From NCBI RefSeq assembly GCF_006088715.1, contig NZ_CP030771.1, positions 2,170,001-2,234,000 of the forward strand: a DNA stretch of 64,000 bases, in the 5' to 3' direction. Of this stretch, positions 28,269 to 37,351 are shown in pieces (within the stretch, counting starts at the first letter, position 1; each line of letters begins with the position of its first letter). The stretch is from Streptomyces sp. YIM 121038. GTDB lineage: Bacteria > Actinomycetota > Actinomycetes > Streptomycetales > Streptomycetaceae. The notes below the pieces were generated by a model. The model was not told where the DNA came from. It worked only from the letters and a program-made list of their open reading frames with translations, and did no database searches. The position numbers were made by a program, and so were the translations under genes.

Positions 28269-28822
28269 ACGTGTCCTTCCGGGTCGAGCGGCAGGCTGCA
28301 CAGCGGGCACGGCGGACGCCCGGCGTTCACCACGTCGAGGGCGCGCTTGGTGAAGGCTCTGGCCTGCGCCCCGGTGAGCCGGACGCGCAGCATCGGCGGG
28401 CCGTTCTCCTCGTCCTGCAGGAGCCTTTCCTCGGCCTCCGCGAGGTCCTCGTCGGAGTCCGCGTCCAGCTCGACGAGGGCCTGCGCCTCCACGATCATCC
28501 GTTCGGCCTCGCCGTCCCAGGCCAGGGCCATCGTGCCGACCCGGAACTCCTCCTCGACGGGCGAGTCCAGCGGGGCGCTGTCGGCGACCTCGGTGGGCGC
28601 GACGGCGGGCACCGCCGCGCTTCCCCCGCTACGCCGTACCACCTCGTCGAGGAGCTCTTCCATGCGTTCGGCGAGGGCGGCCACCTGGGTCTTCTCCAGG
28701 GCGACGCTGGTCACTCGCACTCCGGCGGACGCCTGGAGGAAGAAGGTACGCCGCCCGGGAAGGCCGACCGTTCCGGCAACGAAGCGTTCCGGCGGGTCGT
28801 AGAGGAACACCTGACGGGGCAC
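28232..28822 (-). CDS. DUF3090 family protein
   Basis: A 196-residue protein of a family confined largely to Actinobacteria and consistently next to SCO1664-family genes. The N-terminal part (MPRQVFLYDPPERFVAGTV) is the family hallmark; the C-terminus carries a likely zinc site, CPLC followed by HVCPR. Acidic in the middle (DADSDEDLAEAEE). It overlaps the SCO1664-family gene and lies 90 bp downstream of the histidine phosphatase. Function unknown. Confidence 0.88.
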   Translation of the reverse strand: MPRQVFLYDPPERFVAGTVGLPGRRTFFLQASAGVRVTSVALEKTQVAALAERMEELLDEVVRRSGGSAAVPAVAPTEVADSAPLDSPVEEEFRVGTMALAWDGEAERMIVEAQALVELDADSDEDLAEAEERLLQDEENGPPMLRVRLTGAQARAFTKRALDVVNAGRPPCPLCSLPLDPEGHVCPRQNGYRRGA

Positions 28823-28912
28823 GTCCTGTCTCCATTGGAATCGACTGCGGGTTCTTGGCGCGACAACTGCACTGAACCCTACTGCGGGCGACGATCACGG
28901 TCATCGCGCGTC

Positions 28913-29599
28913 TCACGGTGCGCCTGTGTCTCCCCCCACCTGAGCCTCCTCGCCCGCCGGCTCGGCACGCGGGGCGAGGGACCCGAAGTCCCCGGTGTCC
29001 CCGAGGCGGACGAGGAAGGGGCGCAGCCGTGTGTAACGGATCGCCGTGATGGAACACGGTTCTACGGAGATCCGCTGAAAGAGGTCGAGATGCAGTCCGA
29101 TGGCGTCGGCGACGAGGGACTTGATGATGTCGCCGTGGGAGCACATGAGGTACACGGCGTCGGGGCCGTGGTCGCGCTCCACGCGCGCGTTCCACTCGCG
29201 TACGGCCTCGGCGGCGCGGGTCTGCATGGCGCGCAGGGACTCACCGCCGGGGAAGGCGGCGGCGGACGGGTGCTGCTGGACGACCTCCATCAGCGGCTCG
29301 TCGGACAGCTCGGCGAGCTTGCGTCCGGACCAGTCGCCGTAGTGGCACTCACCGATGCGGTCGTCGGTGTGCACGGTGAGGTCCGGGCGGGCGGCCGCGA
29401 GCGGTGCGAGGGTCTCCCGGCAGCGCTGGAGGGGGCTGGTGACGGCTTCGGCGAGCGGCAGCTCGGCGAGGCGTCCGGGCAGCGCGGCGGCCTGTCGTGC
29501 GCCGCGCTCGTCGAGGGCGACACCGGGGGTCCACCCGGCGAGCAGGCCTGCGGTGTTGGCCGTGGAGCGGCCGTGCCTAACGAGGATCAGCGTGGGCAT
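28913..29599 (-). CDS. Histidine phosphatase (phosphoglycerate mutase-like)
   Basis: A 228-residue histidine phosphatase. The catalytic RHG motif is ILVRHGRSTAN (near residue 9), the acid region is GECHYGDWSGRKL and the second His is in LMCSHGDIIK. It matches the MSMEG_4193 type that sits with DUF3090 and SCO1664-family genes in actinobacteria. Substrate unknown. It diverges from corA with only about 50 bp between starts. Confidence 0.88.
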   Translation of the reverse strand: MPTLILVRHGRSTANTAGLLAGWTPGVALDERGARQAAALPGRLAELPLAEAVTSPLQRCRETLAPLAAARPDLTVHTDDRIGECHYGDWSGRKLAELSDEPLMEVVQQHPSAAAFPGGESLRAMQTRAAEAVREWNARVERDHGPDAVYLMCSHGDIIKSLVADAIGLHLDLFQRISVEPCSITAIRYTRLRPFLVRLGDTGDFGSLAPRAEPAGEEAQVGGDTGAP

Positions 29600-29652
29600 G
29601 CGGGTCAGCCTAAGCCGCCGAGCGGGTGCGGCAGCAGTGCTGCTTGGGAAGA

Positions 29653-30660
29653 ATGCCCAGCGTGATCGTCGACTGTGCCATCTACCAGCACGGGCGCCGG
29701 ACCGAGGGTCCGGCGGACTTCTCGGACGCGCTGGACGAGGCGCGTGCGGCGGGGGACGCCTTCGTGTGGATCGGCGTGCACGAGCCGACGGAGGACGAGT
29801 TCGAGCGGGTCACCCAGGAGTTCGCGCTGCATCCCCTGGCGGTCGAGGACGCCCTCAAGGCGCACCAGCGGCCGAAGCTGGAGGTGTACGAGGACTCGCT
29901 GTTCATGGTCCTGAAGCCAGTGGTGTACGAACCGGAGAGCGACACGGTGTCGTCGGGCGAGCTCATGATCTTCATGGGGGACTCGTTCGTGGTGACGGTC
30001 CGGCACGGCGAGGGCGCGCCGCTCGGCAGCGTACGGCACCGACTGGAAGCGGAACCGGAGGTGCTGAAGCACGGTCCGACGGCGGTGCTCTACTCCATCG
30101 CCGACGCCGTCGTGGACCACTATCTGGAGGTCGCCGAGGAGCTCCAGACCGACCTGGAGGTCCTGGAGGCGGAGGTGTTCTCGCCGGACAGCGGCGGCTC
30201 GCGGAACTCGGCGTCGCGGATCTACCGGTTCAAGCGCCAGATCCTGGAGTTCCGCCGGGCCACGGGGCCGCTCGCGATGCCGCTCTCCCGGCTCGCCGGG
30301 GTGGGCCCGCCCGGCCGCACGGTGCCGTACGTGAACGAGTCGGCGCAGCCCTATCTGCGGGACGTCAGCGACCATCTGACGCGGGTGAACGAGTCCGTGG
30401 AGGGCCTGGACCGCCTGGTGACGGACATCCTGTCGGCGCATCTGGCGCAGATGAGCGTGCGGCAGAACGACGACATGCGGAAGATCTCCGCCTGGGCGGC
30501 CATGGCGGCCGTGCCCACGATGATCGCGGGCGTCTACGGCATGAACTTCGAGCACATGCCCGAGCTGGCCTGGTGGTGGGCGTACCCGGCGGTGATCCTG
30601 CTGATGGCCGTTCTGGAAGTGGTCCTGTACCGGATGTTCAAGCGCCGGGGCTGGCTGTAG
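29653..30660 (+). CDS. corA: CorA-type magnesium/cobalt transporter
   Basis: A 335-residue CorA family channel. The selectivity signature YGMNFEHMPEL lies in the loop between two C-terminal membrane helices (about residues 275-292 and 307-327); the large N-terminal half is cytoplasmic. ATG 29653 was chosen over an in-frame GTG at 29626 because a GGGAAG sits just upstream and family N-termini begin near IVDCAIYQ. Ion preference (Mg, Co, Zn) cannot be told from sequence. Convergent with the ferritin-like gene. Confidence 0.92.
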   Translation: MPSVIVDCAIYQHGRRTEGPADFSDALDEARAAGDAFVWIGVHEPTEDEFERVTQEFALHPLAVEDALKAHQRPKLEVYEDSLFMVLKPVVYEPESDTVSSGELMIFMGDSFVVTVRHGEGAPLGSVRHRLEAEPEVLKHGPTAVLYSIADAVVDHYLEVAEELQTDLEVLEAEVFSPDSGGSRNSASRIYRFKRQILEFRRATGPLAMPLSRLAGVGPPGRTVPYVNESAQPYLRDVSDHLTRVNESVEGLDRLVTDILSAHLAQMSVRQNDDMRKISAWAAMAAVPTMIAGVYGMNFEHMPELAWWWAYPAVILLMAVLEVVLYRMFKRRGWL

Positions 30661-30725
30661 CCCACGCGCGCGTGGCGGGGCGTGGCGGGACGCGCGCCCG
30701 CACGGGGGCCTGGTGGGGGCCCATA

Positions 30726-30757
30726 GGGGGCTGTGGGGGCTGTGGGGGCTGTGGGGG
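30726..30757 (+). repeat. Four G5 tracts (G-quadruplex candidate)
   Basis: GGGGG occurs four times separated by CTGT, forming a 9-bp tandem repeat in the short gap between convergent corA and the ferritin-like gene. Regular 4-nt loops fit an intramolecular quadruplex on the plus strand. Confidence 0.75.
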
Positions 30758-30760
30758 CTG

Positions 30761-31549
30761 TCAGGCGAATTCGGGCGCCGTGGTGGCCGGTCCGCCCAGG
30801 GCGTCGCGCCGCTCGGGCATCCGCAGGCTCACCATCTTGCGCCAGCCGCCGACGCGTTCGTACGCGTACAGGGCGTGGACGCCCGCCGCGAGGGCCCTGG
30901 CCTTGGTGGGCGTCCAGCCGAGGATGCGGCCCATGCGCTCCATGACGGCGAGGCTGACGTCGCGGTAGATCCGGATCTCGACGTGCGCGGTCTCCTGGAG
31001 CGTGCGCTGGATGGCGCGGCCGTGGCCCGCGTACGCGAAGCGGAGCAGTTCCTCGTGGCAGTAGGCCAGGTGGTTGTCCTCGTCGTTCGAGATCATCTTC
31101 ACGGCCTTGCCGATCTCCGGATGGTCGGCGAAGTGCTTGCGGAGCATCACCATCTGGTCGGCGGCGCGCTGCTCGGTGACCCGGCTGTGCGCCAGGTACG
31201 TGATGATGTCCTGCTCGGTCAGCGGCTCGTCGGCGCGGAGCTTGTCGTGCGCGAGGCCGATGCCGTGCTTCTCCAGGAGCATCGTGTAGTCGGTGTCGTG
31301 CGGGACGTCGCAGGGCTCCAGCCCGCGTTTGCGCAGGAGCGCGTTGAAGATCCGCCCGTGCTTGTCCTCGTCGGCGCCGTGCCGGGTGATCTTGGGGGCG
31401 AGGGCGCGCTGGCTCTCGGGCACGAGGGCGGCGATGCGCCCGTTCTCCCAGCCGCCCTGCGACTCCCCGCTGGCCGCGATGGAGCAGAACAGCCGGAACG
31501 ACTCGTCGTTGTCGACGATCTCCCCGAAGAGACTCTTGGCCGAAAGCAT
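30761..31549 (-). CDS. Ferritin-like / rubrerythrin-type diiron protein
   Basis: A 262-residue ferritin-like protein. Repeated helices carry probable iron ligands: ITRHGADEDKHGRIF (E and H), then SNDEDNHLAYCHEELLR (E, H), with an additional Glu in RVTEQRAADQ. ATG 31549 was chosen because GGAGGTG precedes it by 8 nt; two upstream ATGs would put that site inside the gene. The family includes iron-handling and oxidase members; the exact reaction is unknown. Confidence 0.8.
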   Translation of the reverse strand: MLSAKSLFGEIVDNDESFRLFCSIAASGESQGGWENGRIAALVPESQRALAPKITRHGADEDKHGRIFNALLRKRGLEPCDVPHDTDYTMLLEKHGIGLAHDKLRADEPLTEQDIITYLAHSRVTEQRAADQMVMLRKHFADHPEIGKAVKMISNDEDNHLAYCHEELLRFAYAGHGRAIQRTLQETAHVEIRIYRDVSLAVMERMGRILGWTPTKARALAAGVHALYAYERVGGWRKMVSLRMPERRDALGGPATTAPEFA

Positions 31550-31720
31550 CCCAGGCACCTCCATACCGTCACGCACCACACGGACTTCCGCAAAGAACGA
31601 GTCAAATGCGGAGTGCGGGAGGAGGCAACAGCTGTATGGGCCAGCTCCGCCGAACGAAGGAGTTTCGCGGGCCGAACGGAGCCGTAACCGGAAGGCTCGT
31701 CGCGGCGTTGTGCTCCGTGA

Positions 31721-31762
31721 CGGCCGTGGCGGGGAAGACCCCCCGAGCCCCCACCACGGCCG
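31721..31762 (-). terminator. Terminator of the LLM gene
   Basis: CGGCCGTGG pairs with CCACGGCCG, with further G/C-tract pairing inside, 10 nt past the LLM stop codon on the minus strand. Confidence 0.6.
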
Positions 31763-31771
31763 CAGAAATCG

Positions 31772-32833
31772 TCAGGCCACCGCGGCCCGCTCCAGGGCCT
31801 CGGCGCCCGCCCGCAGCGCGGTGAGCCGCTCCTCGAGCGTGAAGCCCGCGGGCGACAGGGTGAGGGTGGTGACCCCGGCCGCCGCGTAGGCCCGCATCCG
31901 GTCGGCGATCCGGTCCACGGAGCCGAGCAGCGACGTCGAGTCGATGAGCGAGCGCGGCACGGCGGCGGCCGCGCCGTCCTTGTCGCCCGACAGGTACTTC
32001 TCCTGGATCTCGGCCGCCTCCTTCTCGTAGCCCATGCGGCACGCGAGCTGGTTGTAGAAGTTCTGCTTGCGGCTGCCCATGCCGCCCACGTACAGCGCCG
32101 CGTACGGCCGGAACATGTCGGCCAGCGCGTCGATGTCCCCGTCGCCGTCCTTGCCGACGGCCAGCGGCAGCGTCGGCACGACGTCGAAGCCCTCCATCGC
32201 CTTCCCGGCCTTCTCGCGACCCGCCCGCAGGTGCTTCAGCGCGGTCTCCTCCAGGTGCTCGGCGGCCGGGAAGATCAACAGGGCGCCGTCGGCGATCTCG
32301 CCCGTCTGCTCCAGGTTCTTCGGGCCGATCGCCGCGATGTACAGCGGGATGTGCTCGCGCTGCGGGTGCACGGTGAGCTTGAGGGGCTTGCCGGGGCCGC
32401 CCGGCAGCGGCAGCGTCCAGTGCTCACCCTCGTACGACAGGCGCTCGCGGGTCATCGCCCTGCGGACGATCTCCACGTACTCGCGCGTACGGGCCAGCGG
32501 CTTGTCGAACTTCACGCCGTACCAGCCCTCGGAGACCTGCGGGCCCGAGACGCCGAGGCCCAGCCGGAAGCGGCCGCCGGACAGCGAGTCGAGGGTGGCC
32601 GCCGTCATCGCCGTCATCGCGGGCTGCCGGGCCGGGATCTGGAAGATCGCCGAGCCGATGTCGATGCGCTCGGTCCGGGCCGCGACCCAGGACAGCACGG
32701 TGGCCGCGTCCGAGCCGTAGGCCTCGGCCGCCCAGCAGACCGCGTAGCCCAGCTTGTCGGCCTCCTTCGCGACGGTGAGGTTGTCCGCGTCCATCCCCGC
32801 GCCCCAGTAGCCGAGGTTGATCCCGAGCTGCAT
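31772..32833 (-). CDS. LLM-class F420-dependent oxidoreductase
   Basis: A 353-residue luciferase-like enzyme of the F420-dependent actinobacterial type. Blocks LGYAVCWAAEAYGSDA, IGSAIFQIPARQPAMTAM, GRFRLGLGVSGPQVSEGWYG and PLYIAAIGPKNLEQTGEIADG are typical of the group. Monocistronic on this strand with a hairpin after it. Differs clearly from the LLM gene at 12,935, so not a recent duplicate. Substrate unknown. Confidence 0.88.
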   Translation of the reverse strand: MQLGINLGYWGAGMDADNLTVAKEADKLGYAVCWAAEAYGSDAATVLSWVAARTERIDIGSAIFQIPARQPAMTAMTAATLDSLSGGRFRLGLGVSGPQVSEGWYGVKFDKPLARTREYVEIVRRAMTRERLSYEGEHWTLPLPGGPGKPLKLTVHPQREHIPLYIAAIGPKNLEQTGEIADGALLIFPAAEHLEETALKHLRAGREKAGKAMEGFDVVPTLPLAVGKDGDGDIDALADMFRPYAALYVGGMGSRKQNFYNQLACRMGYEKEAAEIQEKYLSGDKDGAAAAVPRSLIDSTSLLGSVDRIADRMRAYAAAGVTTLTLSPAGFTLEERLTALRAGAEALERAAVA

Positions 32834-33044
32834 GGCCGAATCCCCTTACTCGTGAGTAACGTCCCTGTGCCGGGGACTGTAGCGCGCGGCCGCGCGATCC
32901 GTCAGGGGCCGACCGCGCGGGTGCGCCCCGGCCGGTGCCGCGGGTTCGCCCCGGTGGGGCCCTTGGGGGGCATCAGGTTGTCCACACCCGCGCGTTTGTC
33001 CACAGGCATGCCCTGCGTGGAGGCATGGCCAGTAATCTCGCGCC

Positions 33045-34034
33045 ATGGAGCAGAGGCATCTCGGCCGCACGGGTCTGCGCGTGTCCCGGATCGGGCTCGG
33101 CACCCTCACCTGGGGCCGCCCCGAAGAGACCGGTGAGAACGACGCGGCGGACCTGCTGAAGGCCTTCTGGGAGGCGGGCGGCACCCTCGTCGACACGGCC
33201 GACGTGTACGGCGACGGCGAGGCCGAGTACCTCCTCGGCCGCCTCGTGGAGCGGCTCGTGCCGCGCCGCGACCTGGTCATCGCGACCAAGGCGGGCAGCG
33301 TGCCGGACCCCGACCGCCGCTTCGACTGCTCGCGCGGCCACCTCCTGTCGGCGCTCGACGCCTCCCTCGCCCGCCTCGGCACGGACTATGTGGACATCTG
33401 GCAGGTGCACGCCTTCGACCCGGAGACCCCGCTGGAGGAGACCCTCCAGGCCCTGGACATCGCGGTCACCAGCGGCCGCGCGCGGTACGCGGGCGTGTCC
33501 AACTTCAGCGGCTGGCAGCTCGCGAAGGCCGCGACGTGGCAGCTGGCCGTCCCCAGCGCCCGCACCCGCCTCGCCAGTACGCAGATGGAGTACTCCCTGC
33601 TCCAGCGCGGCATCGAGCGCGAAGTGCTGCCCGCCGCCCGCGACCTGGGCGTGGGCCTGCTGCCGTCGTCACCGCTCGGCCGCGGCGTCCTGACCGGCAA
33701 GTACCGGCACGCGACGCCCTCGGACTCGCGGGGCGCCTCCGAGCAGTTCGCGCCCTTCGTCGCGCCGTATCTGGACGAGGCGGCGAGCCGCGTCGTGGAC
33801 GCCGTCGCCATAGCGGCGGACGGGCTCGCCGTGAGCCCGCTCCAGGTGGCGCTCGCCTGGGTGCGCGACCGCCCGGGAGTGACCGCCCCGATCGTCGGCG
33901 CACGCAACGCGCAGCAGCTCACGGCGGCGTTGTCAGTGGAGACCCTTAGTCTTCCTGACGAGATCTGCCAGGCGCTCGACGACGTGTCGGCGCCCGTGCA
34001 CCGCTACCCAGACCAGGACTGGAGCACGCTGTGA
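33045..34034 (+). CDS. Aldo/keto reductase
   Basis: A 329-residue NADPH-dependent aldo/keto reductase. Catalytic residues are the Asp and Tyr in LVDTADVYGDGEAE, Lys in IATKAGS and His in IWQVHAFDP; the cofactor block is GVSNFSGWQ and later PIVGARNAQQL. ATG 33045 starts the conserved N-terminus MEQRHLGRTGLRVSRIGLG. Its stop overlaps the next gene by 4 bp, linking it to the RecD2-like gene. Substrate unknown. Confidence 0.93.
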   Translation: MEQRHLGRTGLRVSRIGLGTLTWGRPEETGENDAADLLKAFWEAGGTLVDTADVYGDGEAEYLLGRLVERLVPRRDLVIATKAGSVPDPDRRFDCSRGHLLSALDASLARLGTDYVDIWQVHAFDPETPLEETLQALDIAVTSGRARYAGVSNFSGWQLAKAATWQLAVPSARTRLASTQMEYSLLQRGIEREVLPAARDLGVGLLPSSPLGRGVLTGKYRHATPSDSRGASEQFAPFVAPYLDEAASRVVDAVAIAADGLAVSPLQVALAWVRDRPGVTAPIVGARNAQQLTAALSVETLSLPDEICQALDDVSAPVHRYPDQDWSTL

Positions 34035-36331
34035 GTACGGAGTCCGCTGCCGCGGAGGTTGCCGAGCCCGAGGCCCCGGAGGCCGCGGCGGAGCCCGAGG
34101 CCGAGGCCGCACCGGAAGCCGACGCCACGCCGGAGGAGGCCGACGCACCGGAGGAGGCCGCGGGGCCGGACGAGGACGCCGGGCCGGAGGAGGCCGACGC
34201 GACCGGGGCGGACGACGGGTCCGGGAGCGCGGCGGACGCCGAGGGCAAGGCCGAGGCCGGGAGCGAGCTGTCCGAGGCCGAGGCCGAGCTGGCCGCCCAG
34301 CGGGAGCTGCGGCAGCGGATCGAGGAGCGCAAGGCCGCCAAGGAGGGCCCGCTGGAGGCGGGCGCCAAGCTCCAGGGCACGGCGGCGGACCTGCTCGCGG
34401 CGGTGCGGGCGGTGGAGAGCGGGGAGAAGCCCGTGGCCTCCGCGTTCCGCGAGCCCCAGCCCGTCGCGCCGCGCAGGCCCGCGCCGGAGCCGGTGCGGCG
34501 CCCGGCTCCCGAGGCCCCCGCGGCACCGGCCGAGCCCGCGGCGGACGCCGTCGCCGCGGTGGCGGCGGTGCTCTCCGAGGGCGGCGCGCCCGCCGCGCTC
34601 GCGCCCAGGGCTGCGGCCGCGCTCGGCGAGGGTGCCGACGAGCGCCTGCGCGAGGACCCCTGGCAGTTGCTGCGCCTCCCCGGGGTGCGGCCCGAGCAGG
34701 CCGACGGCTTCGCGCGGGCGCTGCTCGGCGACGCGTGCGGCCCCGGGGACGAGCGCCGGGGCCGCGCCCTGACGGTGTGGCTCCTGGAGCAGGCCGCCCT
34801 CGCGGGGCACACAGCCCTCGACGCGGACGCCCTCACCGCGGCCCTCGGGCAGCGCGCCGTGCCGGACCCGGAGGAGGCCGCACAGGGCGCCCTCGCCGAG
34901 GGGGACGTGCTCGTCTTCCAGGACGCGCTGGAGGACGCCCCGCAGGTGGCCCCGGCCGCCGCTCCGGACGGCGAAGGCGCCGATCCCGAGGCGGAGGCCA
35001 CTGCTCCGGTTCGTGTCCTGTTCGGCCTCGAGCGGTACGCGATGGCGGAGGAGAGCCTCGCCGACGGCCTGGCCCGCGTCATCAACTCCCTGCCGAAGGA
35101 GGACGGTTCGGGCCCGGACGCCGAGGCCTGGGAGTCCGCCGCGAGCGCAGCGTCCGGCTCCGCCGCCGAGCTGATCCGCGCCGTCGCCGCGCACGGCCTG
35201 GTGCTGCACACCGGCGGCGAGGCGGCACGGGCCGAGCCCGCCGCCCTGGTGGCGGCGGCGCGCTCGCTCGGCCTGCGGGTGTGCGCGGCCGCGCACACGG
35301 CGGACGGACAGCGCCGCCTCGCCGAGCACACGGGCACCGGCGCGGACGACGGCGAAGGTGCGGCAGAGGGTGCGGGCACCGCCGTCACCGTGGCCGGGTT
35401 GCTGTCCGGCCGGCAGGGGCCCGGGCGGGACGCCGACGGTGCCCTGGCCGTGGACCTCCTCGTGGTCCTGGACGCGCCGCAGCTGGACGTGGAGGCGGCG
35501 GCCATGCTCGTCGAGTCCCTGCCGGACGGCGCCCGCCTGGTGCTCAGCGGCGACCCGGGCGTGCTGTGGTCGGCGGGCCCCGGCCGGGTCTTCGCCGACG
35601 TGCTCGCGGCCCGCGCCTGCCCGCAGATCGCCTCGCGCACCCCGGACCCCGGCCCCCTCGGGGAGCTGGTGTCCGGCATCGGCGTCGGCGAGCTCACCGA
35701 GGTCGCCGCGCCGGACAAGGAAGTCGTGATCGTCCCGGTGCACGACGCCGCCGACGCGATCCGGCGCACGGTGCAGCTCGTCGCGGACTCCGTGCCCCGC
35801 GCCATCGGCGTGCCCGCCGAGCACACGCAGGTCATCACGCCGGGCCACGGCGGAGCCGCGGGCACCCGCGCGCTGAACGCGGCGCTGAAGGAGCGGCTGA
35901 ATCCCGGCCCCGGCCGCTTCGGCGGCTTCGACCCGGGCGACCGCGTCGCCCACGCCCCGGTGCCGGGCCGCACGGCGCTCGGCCGTGTCGTGCGGGCCGA
36001 CGCGGAGGGCCTGCACCTGGAGTGCGACGGCGCCCCCGTGGTCGTGGCGAAGGAGCGGGTGGAGCAGAGCGTGCGACACGCCTGGGCCGTCACCGCGCAC
36101 CAGGCGGCCGGCCGCCGCTGGCCCGCCGCGGTCGTGGTGCTGCCGGGCGACGCCGCGGCGGCCCTGACCCGGCCCTGGGTGTACGCGGCGTTCAGCCGCG
36201 CCGAGCGCCATCTGTCGGTGGTCCAGGGGGTCGCACAGGCCCTGCCCCGGGCGGTCGCGGAACGCCCGGCCAAGGAGCGCACGACCCGGCTGCGCACACT
36301 GCTGCGGCCGCAGCTGCCCGAGACGGACTAG
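34031..36331 (+). CDS. RecD2-like protein with degenerate ATPase motifs
   Basis: A 766-residue protein with the layout of a RecD2 (SF1B) helicase but apparently inactive ATPase. An acidic Ala/Glu-rich N-terminal ~85 residues is followed by a helix-hairpin-helix tract (EDPWQLLRLPGVRPEQADGF, from 208). Where GGPGTGKT is expected the protein reads TGGEAARAEP (394-403), with no Lys. The Walker B DE is replaced by VVLDAPQLD (D481, A482). The GDP motif (507-509), LNAALKERLNP and the C-terminal TAHQAAGRRWPAAVVVLPG and YAAFSRAERHL blocks remain. GTG 34031 overlaps the aldo/keto reductase stop. Possible DNA-binding or regulatory paralogue. Confidence 0.82.
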   Translation: MSTESAAAEVAEPEAPEAAAEPEAEAAPEADATPEEADAPEEAAGPDEDAGPEEADATGADDGSGSAADAEGKAEAGSELSEAEAELAAQRELRQRIEERKAAKEGPLEAGAKLQGTAADLLAAVRAVESGEKPVASAFREPQPVAPRRPAPEPVRRPAPEAPAAPAEPAADAVAAVAAVLSEGGAPAALAPRAAAALGEGADERLREDPWQLLRLPGVRPEQADGFARALLGDACGPGDERRGRALTVWLLEQAALAGHTALDADALTAALGQRAVPDPEEAAQGALAEGDVLVFQDALEDAPQVAPAAAPDGEGADPEAEATAPVRVLFGLERYAMAEESLADGLARVINSLPKEDGSGPDAEAWESAASAASGSAAELIRAVAAHGLVLHTGGEAARAEPAALVAAARSLGLRVCAAAHTADGQRRLAEHTGTGADDGEGAAEGAGTAVTVAGLLSGRQGPGRDADGALAVDLLVVLDAPQLDVEAAAMLVESLPDGARLVLSGDPGVLWSAGPGRVFADVLAARACPQIASRTPDPGPLGELVSGIGVGELTEVAAPDKEVVIVPVHDAADAIRRTVQLVADSVPRAIGVPAEHTQVITPGHGGAAGTRALNAALKERLNPGPGRFGGFDPGDRVAHAPVPGRTALGRVVRADAEGLHLECDGAPVVVAKERVEQSVRHAWAVTAHQAAGRRWPAAVVVLPGDAAAALTRPWVYAAFSRAERHLSVVQGVAQALPRAVAERPAKERTTRLRTLLRPQLPETD

Positions 36332-36342
36332 GAAGCACGCGG

Positions 36343-36375
36343 ACGCCCCCCGGCCGGGTTACCGCCGGGGGGCGT
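36343..36375. terminator. Bidirectional terminator
   Basis: ACGCCCCCCGGC pairs with GCCGGGGGGCGT around a 9-nt loop between the RecD2-like gene and the convergent hypothetical gene. Confidence 0.75.
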
Positions 36376-36485
36376 TCGCGTGTCCGCGTACGGCCCCGCC
36401 GCATGGACGTGACCAGCCACGACGAGGCGTCGGGCGGCGAGGCCGCAGACGCCGGGGCCACCGGTGCGGCGCACCGGCACGGCCC

Positions 36486-37262
36486 TCAGGCTGGCTCGCC
36501 GCGCTTGCGGTCGACGACTTCCACGTCGTCGACGTCGTCGTCGAGCGCCACGACCTCGTCCGGGTCGTAGTCGAGCTCGCCGTCCAGGTCGGGATCGGCC
36601 GGATCCGCACCGTCGTCGGCGTCCTCCAGGTCCTCCAGGTCCTCCGGGCCGTCCGGCTCGTCATCGAAGACCGCGCTGACGTCGAAGCGGCACACGACCC
36701 GCTGGGGGTCGCTCTGGTCGAAGGGGGCCTCCAGCCACTCGCCCGCCTCGGCGGGCTCGTCCAGGGCCGTCACCCACAGCGTGGAGTCGCCCTCCTCCAG
36801 GCCGAATTCCTTGTGCCGGGAGGCGATTTCATCTGCTTCGAACTCACCGAAGAGCAGGCCGATGGCGCCCGGCAGCGTGCCCGCCTGACGGTCGTCGTCC
36901 GTCGCGTCCTCGTCCGCGGCCTCGACGCGCGCGGCCTGGGCGAGGAGCCGCTGCGGCTCCGCCACCGCGTAGTCGCGCCGGATCAGCACGCTCAGGGCGG
37001 TCGGCTCCGCGGGGCCCTGGTACGGCGGCAGGCTGTCCTCCGCGCCGGGGATCTCGAAGGGGGTGACCTCGTCGTAGCGGTCGTAGAGCAGCTCGTCGTA
37101 GGCCTCGGCGGCGGCGGCCAGCTCGTTGAACGCGTCGTAGACGTCCGGATCGTCCTCGCCCGACCTGCGTTCGACCGCGGCGAGATGGCGGTCGAGCGCG
37201 GTCTTGACCGCCTCGGCGGCGGCGCGTACCTCGGCAGCGGTGGGCTGCGCAGCATCAGACAT
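36486..37262 (-). CDS. Conserved hypothetical acidic protein
   Basis: A 258-residue soluble protein I cannot assign to a named family. The N-terminal half has helical, alanine-rich sequence (AEVRAAAEAVKTALDRHL) and a central block with TALSVLIRRDYAVAEPQRLL and GAIGLLFGEFEADEI. The last ~70 residues are very acidic (runs of D and E around DLEDLEDADDGAD). ATG 37262 was chosen over 37301 since the latter would add an unrelated Cys-containing leader; neither has a strong ribosome site. It is the last intact chromosomal gene before the integrated element. Confidence 0.7.
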   Translation of the reverse strand: MSDAAQPTAAEVRAAAEAVKTALDRHLAAVERRSGEDDPDVYDAFNELAAAAEAYDELLYDRYDEVTPFEIPGAEDSLPPYQGPAEPTALSVLIRRDYAVAEPQRLLAQAARVEAADEDATDDDRQAGTLPGAIGLLFGEFEADEIASRHKEFGLEEGDSTLWVTALDEPAEAGEWLEAPFDQSDPQRVVCRFDVSAVFDDEPDGPEDLEDLEDADDGADPADPDLDGELDYDPDEVVALDDDVDDVEVVDRKRGEPA

Positions 37263-37351
37263 AGTGCAGACGCTATCCGTACCGGGCCTGTGCCCGCACA
37301 ATAGATGCGAGACCCGTTATGGAGACGTGGCACAGACTGCCTGGTCAGAGC

